From assembly GCA_020081605.1 (NCBI GenBank), contig JAHREC010000013.1:2480001-2544000 (forward strand): a DNA stretch of 64,000 nt. The letters run 5' to 3'. Origin of the DNA: Albifimbria verrucaria. Taxonomy: Eukaryota > Ascomycota > Sordariomycetes > Hypocreales > Stachybotryaceae. Within the stretch, counting starts at the first letter, position 1. Every line of letters begins with the position of its first letter. This document shows, piece after piece, positions 58,973 to 64,000 of this stretch. Position numbers and translations under genes: made by a program. The notes below the pieces were generated by a model. The model saw nothing but the letters and a program-made list of their open reading frames with translations. It ran no database searches and was not told the DNA's origin.

Positions 58973-60577
58973 ATGATGGAACAAAATCGTCCGATGACGC
59001 CTGAGAAGGCCGATCGCGAGGCTCCGAGATCGCTACCGAATACACCACCAACTCTCGACAACGACAAAAGCGTCCTCTCAACAGCTGCAGATGTTCCTCA
59101 ACCTTCGAATATCGAGGCCAACGGCAAATCTGCCGCACCACCACCGCCGCCGGATGGAGGGTATGGTTGGGTTTGCACGGCCGCTGTCGCAGTCGTCAAC
59201 GCGCACACTTGGGGTCTCAACTCCAGTTACGGAGTGTTCCTGGCGCATTACCTAGCCACCGAGGCGTTCCCCGGCGCAACATCTCTTGAATATGCCTTCG
59301 TGGGTTCCCTTAGTATCAGCTGCGCCCTTCTCGTTTCGCCGATAGCGACCGTGAGTGTCCGGCAATTTGGTACTAAGCCAACCATGCTGCTCGGTGTTGT
59401 GCTGGAGTCTCTCAGCTTGATCTGTGCCAGTTTCGCCTCCAAGATTTGGCATCTCTTTCTGACCCAAGGAGTGATGTTTGGTCTGGGCATGGGCTTCCTG
59501 TTTGTGCCATCTGTCGCCATCGTTCCCCAATGGTTCCTCCAGCGTCGATCACTAGCCAACGGCATAGCCACCAGCGGTTCCGGTCTGGGCGGCCTGTTGT
59601 ATTCCCTTGCCACTGGAGCCATGATTCGAAACCTGGGGCTGGATTGGGCCTTCCGGATCCTGGGTATCATAGCTTTTGTCGTGAACTTGATTTGCACGAT
59701 TCTCATCAAGGACCGTAATAAGGCTGTAGGCACTAAGCAGGTTGCATTCGACATGTCCCTGTTCAAACGTCCGGAATATCTCCTTCTCCTGGCCTTCGGC
59801 TGGTTCAGCATTCTGGGATACATTGTGTTGATCTTCAGTTTGGCCAACTATGCCAACTATATTGGCCTAGATTCATCTGACGCCGCCCTTGTGAGCGCTC
59901 TGATCAACTTGGGTCAAGGCGTGGGCCGTCCCTTGATTGGATTCTTTAGCGACCGCACAGGACGTATCAACATGGCCGCGTTTACGACATTCCTTACCGG
60001 AGTCTTTGCTCTCGCCATTTGGACGAACGCTCATTCCTTCAGCGTGCTCGTCGTTTTTGCCATTATTGGAGGTGCCACGGCCGGTACATTCTGGACAGTC
60101 ATCGGGCCCATCGCTGCCGAGGTTGTCGGACTGAAGCACGTCCCATCGGCGCTCAATCTCACTTGGCTTTCGATCCTTCTCCCTTCGACATTCAGCGAAC
60201 CGATTGCGCTTCAGATTGTCCAGGGAACCGGAAGTTATCTCGGCACCCAGTTGTTCACAGGCTTCATGTACTTTGCGGCAGCCATCTGTTTGTTCGTGCT
60301 CCGAGGTTGGAAGATTGGAGAGGTCAACGAAATCGCCAGGCTGACGCATGAGGCGTCGGACAGCATGGACCCAGTCAAGGTTGAAGTTGATGATGACCTT
60401 GTTGCAGAGAGTCGAAAAGTTGGACGGAAGCGTATGGTCTTGGACTGCTGGAAGTGGAAAAAGTCTGAAGTATGCAGTTTGCAACAACTTAGATCTTATT
60501 CAATTATGATTGACGACATCTATAGACATGCAAGATGCAAAGTCGGGATACATGATAGAGTACTATTAATAGAATAA
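58973..60577 (+). CDS. MFS monocarboxylate (MCT/MCH)-type transporter
   Basis: Twelve-helix major-facilitator protein of the monocarboxylate porter group. Fungal members carry monocarboxylates or riboflavin, so the substrate is open. Intronless, 534 residues as printed. The disordered N-terminus (about 60 residues, Pro run) leads to the family signature PDGGYGWV at about residues 60-67 and the first helix. Also seen are GTKPTMLLG, GLGMGFLFVPSVAIVPQWF, RRSLANGIATSGSGLGGLLY and the GFFSDRTGRIN loop. After KRMVLDCWKWKK the printed frame runs on for about 37 atypical residues. One extra base in or beside the A run 60458-60462 would give the usual ending (KKV, stop at 60466-60468). The true end is thus probably there. 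Confidence 0.9.
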   Translation: MMEQNRPMTPEKADREAPRSLPNTPPTLDNDKSVLSTAADVPQPSNIEANGKSAAPPPPPDGGYGWVCTAAVAVVNAHTWGLNSSYGVFLAHYLATEAFPGATSLEYAFVGSLSISCALLVSPIATVSVRQFGTKPTMLLGVVLESLSLICASFASKIWHLFLTQGVMFGLGMGFLFVPSVAIVPQWFLQRRSLANGIATSGSGLGGLLYSLATGAMIRNLGLDWAFRILGIIAFVVNLICTILIKDRNKAVGTKQVAFDMSLFKRPEYLLLLAFGWFSILGYIVLIFSLANYANYIGLDSSDAALVSALINLGQGVGRPLIGFFSDRTGRINMAAFTTFLTGVFALAIWTNAHSFSVLVVFAIIGGATAGTFWTVIGPIAAEVVGLKHVPSALNLTWLSILLPSTFSEPIALQIVQGTGSYLGTQLFTGFMYFAAAICLFVLRGWKIGEVNEIARLTHEASDSMDPVKVEVDDDLVAESRKVGRKRMVLDCWKWKKSEVCSLQQLRSYSIMIDDIYRHARCKVGIHDRVLLIE

Positions 60578-61439
60578 AAAGTTCAAACTCATTATGCCAA
60601 CCGGGGCTAAGACGGTGTGACAGCATGCTGAATGTCCTAATAGTTCAAGTGTTTTACACGTTGCCATTAACTTGGTCGATTTGGACTTGGTTCTGACCTT
60701 GACATTTTTAGAAATGCCAATCCCCTTCAAACGGGCTGGGCACTCGGTCGAGAGCTTGAATTTGAAGCTGCCATTTCAGATCCGACTCAATTCTGACCTA
60801 TTTGAGCATGTTTTGCTCCCAGGAGATTGACATCCGTCTGGTTTTGTCCATTATGTGGATCTCCTTTGCGCACATGGCAAGACTCATTCTGCCAGCGTCT
60901 GCTGCTTGAAAGCATAGCAATACCATATGTTACAGTGGGAAGGCAGAAATTCCACATATCTAGCGTAGATATCTCGATAGGAAACCAACCAAACACCTAA
61001 TAATAAACGACTAAAAAATATAATAACTTACAATAATATGATAATAAATATATAAATTAATATATATCACAACTTCTTATACATGGAGCCCTTTGGCTGA
61101 ATGAAAATCCCGAAGTAGGCGAAACTTTTGCTATCCCACAGTATCATTAGGCACCCCTCTTCAATGCAAGTACTGGCCATGGAGGGCAGTGTACAGCCAC
61201 CAATGTGATTATTTGGTTGGTTGGTAGGCGCGCGGTAAGTTGATCAGGCAGAATTTGCATTGTAGACGAGGCTGAGGCTGAATCAACCAGTTCTCAGTCT
61301 TTTCATTCAACAGCAGACCAATTGATAAAGCAAGCTGAAGATTTCCTTGATACAGTGGTATGCCCCATTGGGTCCTTGTTTGAGTAGCAGACCACTCTTC
61401 GGTTTTTGACATATCTCAGCACGGCAATCGCAGTGCACA
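60578..61439. other. AT-rich intergenic
   Basis: No gene. A very AT-rich patch (about 60985-61080, long TAATA/ATAT tracts) separates the MFS gene from the second hydrolase-NACHT gene, as AT-rich DNA also borders the first one. Confidence 0.6.
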
Positions 61440-64000
61440 ATGACAGGACAGGCCAATGATCAGTCTCCTCCGACCATACGATCGACAGGCCCGACAGTTG
61501 TCCTTGACCCGGATCAACCACTTCTAGAGTAAGCCTTGGGATCTTTGTATCACTGCTACATATTGCTCACTTATGCAGCATTGTCTTCATACACGGGTTC
61601 AAAGGTCACCCTGAGCGAACTTGGACGTACAAGGAAAGGGAACCAGGCGTCGCAACGGAAATGATGGCGATGTACGTGTAGGATCTGGATCGAAACGCCG
61701 GAAGCTGAACCCGTTCAACCGGTCTTCAGCAGCGGACGTTTCTGAACCTAAAGTCTTTTGGCCACGAGACCTTATTCCACACGTTCACCCGGACGCAAGG
61801 GTCTTGACATATGGTTATGATGCCCAAATAAAGCGCCCTCATGAGCCTGCTGCTAGCAACCTTTCGGTCTATGACATTGCTTCGGATTTTCTAGTTGCTT
61901 TGGAAGCCGAGCGTCGATGCGATCCATCGAGGCCGGTATTGTTTGTTGCCCACAGTCTTGGGGGTATCATTGTGAAGGAGATGCTGCGACGTTCAAGCGA
62001 CACTCGCTTGGTCCAAGCACATCTCACCAAAGTCTTTACTTCTACAGTCGGTATAATATTTCTTGGTACGCCTCATGCTGGGGCGGACCCAAGAGGTCTG
62101 TTACTCAAGGTGGCCGAGAGGGCTTGCAAAGCCAGGGGCTTTACTGTGAATGAGCAGATTATAAACTCCTGCTTCCTTCGTCAGAACGCTTAAGAGAACT
62201 GCGCGAAGCTTTCGGCAATATAGCACAGGAGGGCAACATGATGATTCATTCATTTCAAGAGCAGTATCCTATGGAATCTCTGGGTCGTAAGGTGAGAGCC
62301 TCCAATCACATAAAGCTGACTGCCTCTCACTCAATAGCTTTAGAAGGTGGTAGAGGACGGATCCTCGTGTCTAAATATGCCAGACATTGAAGTAACAGAA
62401 CACATCGGGGATGATCATATAGGCATGTCAAAGTTCACTGGACCTGACGATCCCGAGTTCAAGAAGGTTGCCGCAGCTCTTCAGAGAATGATTAGCGTTG
62501 TACTACAGCGATCCGTAGTGCAGCCTGAATCACTCAACTCCGAGCAATATGAGGTAATTCTCAAATCTCTCCACTTTGAACATATTGATGTTAGGTACAC
62601 AAACACCCGGAACGCACATAACAAGACATGCAAATGGCTTTTACGCAAAAGTGAATGGATCAAGTGGTTGAATCCGGTGCACATCAATGAACACCACGGC
62701 CTACTTTGGATCAAGGGTAAACCTGGTGCCGGAAAATCCACTCTAATCAAGTTCGCCTTTGATCATTTCCCCAAACACAAGAAGGGTGAGGTTATCATCA
62801 AGTTCTTCTTCAATGCAAGGGGAAGAGTTGGAAAGAAACACCTTAGGGATGTATCGGTCCCTGCTATGGCAGCTTCTCAGACAACGACCTCAACTCCGAG
62901 CTGTTCTTGGGTCTCATTCAATGGCCAATAAAATCAATGAAGGCCATCGGTGGACTGTGGAGTCTCTCAAGTCTCTCCTTGAGCATGCAATTGTTAGCTT
63001 AGATGGATCTTCTGTTGTCTGCTTCATTGACGCCCTAGACGAGGGCGATGAGCCGGAGGTACGCGACATGTTACACTTTATCCAGCAACTGGGAGATTCA
63101 GTCATTTCTCGTGGAAAACAATTACATGTCTGCTTCTCTAGCCGACACTATCCGCATATCACTGTCGAACATGGGTTAGAGGTCATTCTTGAAAGCCAAG
63201 AAGGACACAGTGAGGATATTACCAATTACATCAACAGCACGCTCTTCATAGGCCATTCAAACATTGCCCAGGAAATTCGAGATCAGCTACAGCTAAAGGC
63301 CTCTGGAGTTTTCATGTGGGTTGTCCTTGTAGTGAACATGCTGAACAAGGAATTCGACAAGGGCGAAATATACAAGCTACAACGCCGGCTTCACGAACTT
63401 CCTAGGGATCTGCATGAGCTTTTCCGCGATATCCTTAGTCGTGATTGCCATAATACGGAGAAGCTTCTTCTTTGCATGCAGTGGATTATGTATGCGAGAA
63501 AACCACTAAAACCAGAGCAGCTGTACTGGGGAATCATTTCCGGGACCACTCCAGAAGACCTGAAGGCATGGAATCCGAAAGAACTTGGACCAGAGGACAT
63601 CAGCAGGTTTATCCTCAATTATTCCAAAGGGCTTGCCGAGGTGACAAAGTCCAAAACTGCAACAGTCCAGTTCATTCATGAATCAGTCCGAGATTTCTTG
63701 CTCAAAGAGAATGGTCTAGCTAGCATTTTCCCGCAATTGCGTGAAAATTTCCTAGAGCGAAGTCATGACCGGCTCAGCCAATGTTGCATGAAGTATATCG
63801 GCCTCAACGTATACAAGCTGTTAGAGATTAATGAACCCCTACCAGATGCCTCATCCTCAAAAGGTAAAGAACTACGGCAGTCAGCGATTTCGTCATTCCC
63901 GTTTCTTGAATATGCCGTACGCAATATTTTTTATCATTTAGAGTTGGCTGAGGGACCTGAAGTTTCCCAAAAGGACTCCTTTGACAACTTCCCTCTAGAG
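61440..64000 (+). CDS. serine hydrolase - NACHT receptor-like protein (5' part, cut by window end)
   Basis: Paralogue of the receptor at 28580-34721, without its HET domain. Exons 61440-61528, 61579-62291 and 62347 onward. Missing bases: G at 61633-61634, C at 62168-62169, G at 62819-62822. From there the frame is open to the window edge (about 819 residues seen). It starts MTGQANDQSPPT. The hydrolase begins IVFIHGFKGHPERTW and has the nucleophile motif FVAHSLGGIIVKEML. The NACHT has Walker A GKPGAGKS, FFFNARGEELE, and Walker B VVCFIDALDEGD. Typical downstream NACHT motifs follow (LHVCFSSRHYPHI, ASGVFMWVVLVV). Intron positions match those of the first paralogue. The repeat domain lies beyond the window, so its type is unknown; ankyrin is likely by homology. 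Confidence 0.85.

Overview
The window looks like nuclear DNA of a filamentous ascomycete (Pezizomycotina, probably Sordariomycetes). Introns are short (about 47-131 nt) with GT...AG ends and CTAAC-like branch sites. It carries fungal-only families: HET, NACHT-ankyrin, Zn2Cys6 and GPR1/FUN34/YaaH. It also has a peptide:N-glycanase with the Cys-to-Val change known from Neurospora. Genus and species cannot be read from the sequence.

Layout. 1-13.9 kb: mostly gene-poor, microsatellite-rich DNA with one large uncharacterised gene (6591-8985, minus) and three weaker minus-strand coding signals (316-720, 12438-12736, 13552-13929). 14.4-24.0 kb: conserved chromatin, checkpoint and orphan genes: rad1 (9-1-1 clamp), a small membrane protein divergent from gcn5 (SAGA acetyltransferase), a 321-residue orphan, and a protein I recall as the DUF7514 family. 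25.6-34.7 kb: an allorecognition/immunity island with a HET protein and, on the same strand, a composite HET - serine hydrolase - NACHT - ankyrin receptor of about 1996 residues. 35.6-43.5 kb: housekeeping and regulatory genes (MPDU1-like PQ-loop protein, a zinc/PIP-box-like small protein, a quinone oxidoreductase-like MDR protein, a SWIM-RING protein, png1). 47.3-52.3 kb: utp4 (SSU processome) and a Zn2Cys6 regulator. 57.0-60.6 kb: two carboxylate-type transporters in tandem (Ato/YaaH family and an MCT-type MFS protein). 61.4-64.0 kb: the 5' part of a second hydrolase-NACHT receptor, a paralogue of the first but without the HET domain, cut by the window end.

A recurrent property governs how the window should be read. 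In most long genes the reading frame is broken, and every break is mended by adding one base (sometimes two) at or beside a short run, nearly always of C or G. After such additions all the spliced models become exact multiples of three and conserved motifs line up. This points to systematic homopolymer-deletion errors in the assembly, not to a field of pseudogenes. CDS coordinates below therefore span the whole inferred gene and the break sites are listed per gene.

Functionally the genes are independent rather than an operon-like pathway. The linked systems are the NLR/HET island with its distant paralogue, and the transporter pair. No rRNA, tRNA, CRISPR array or intact transposon was found.
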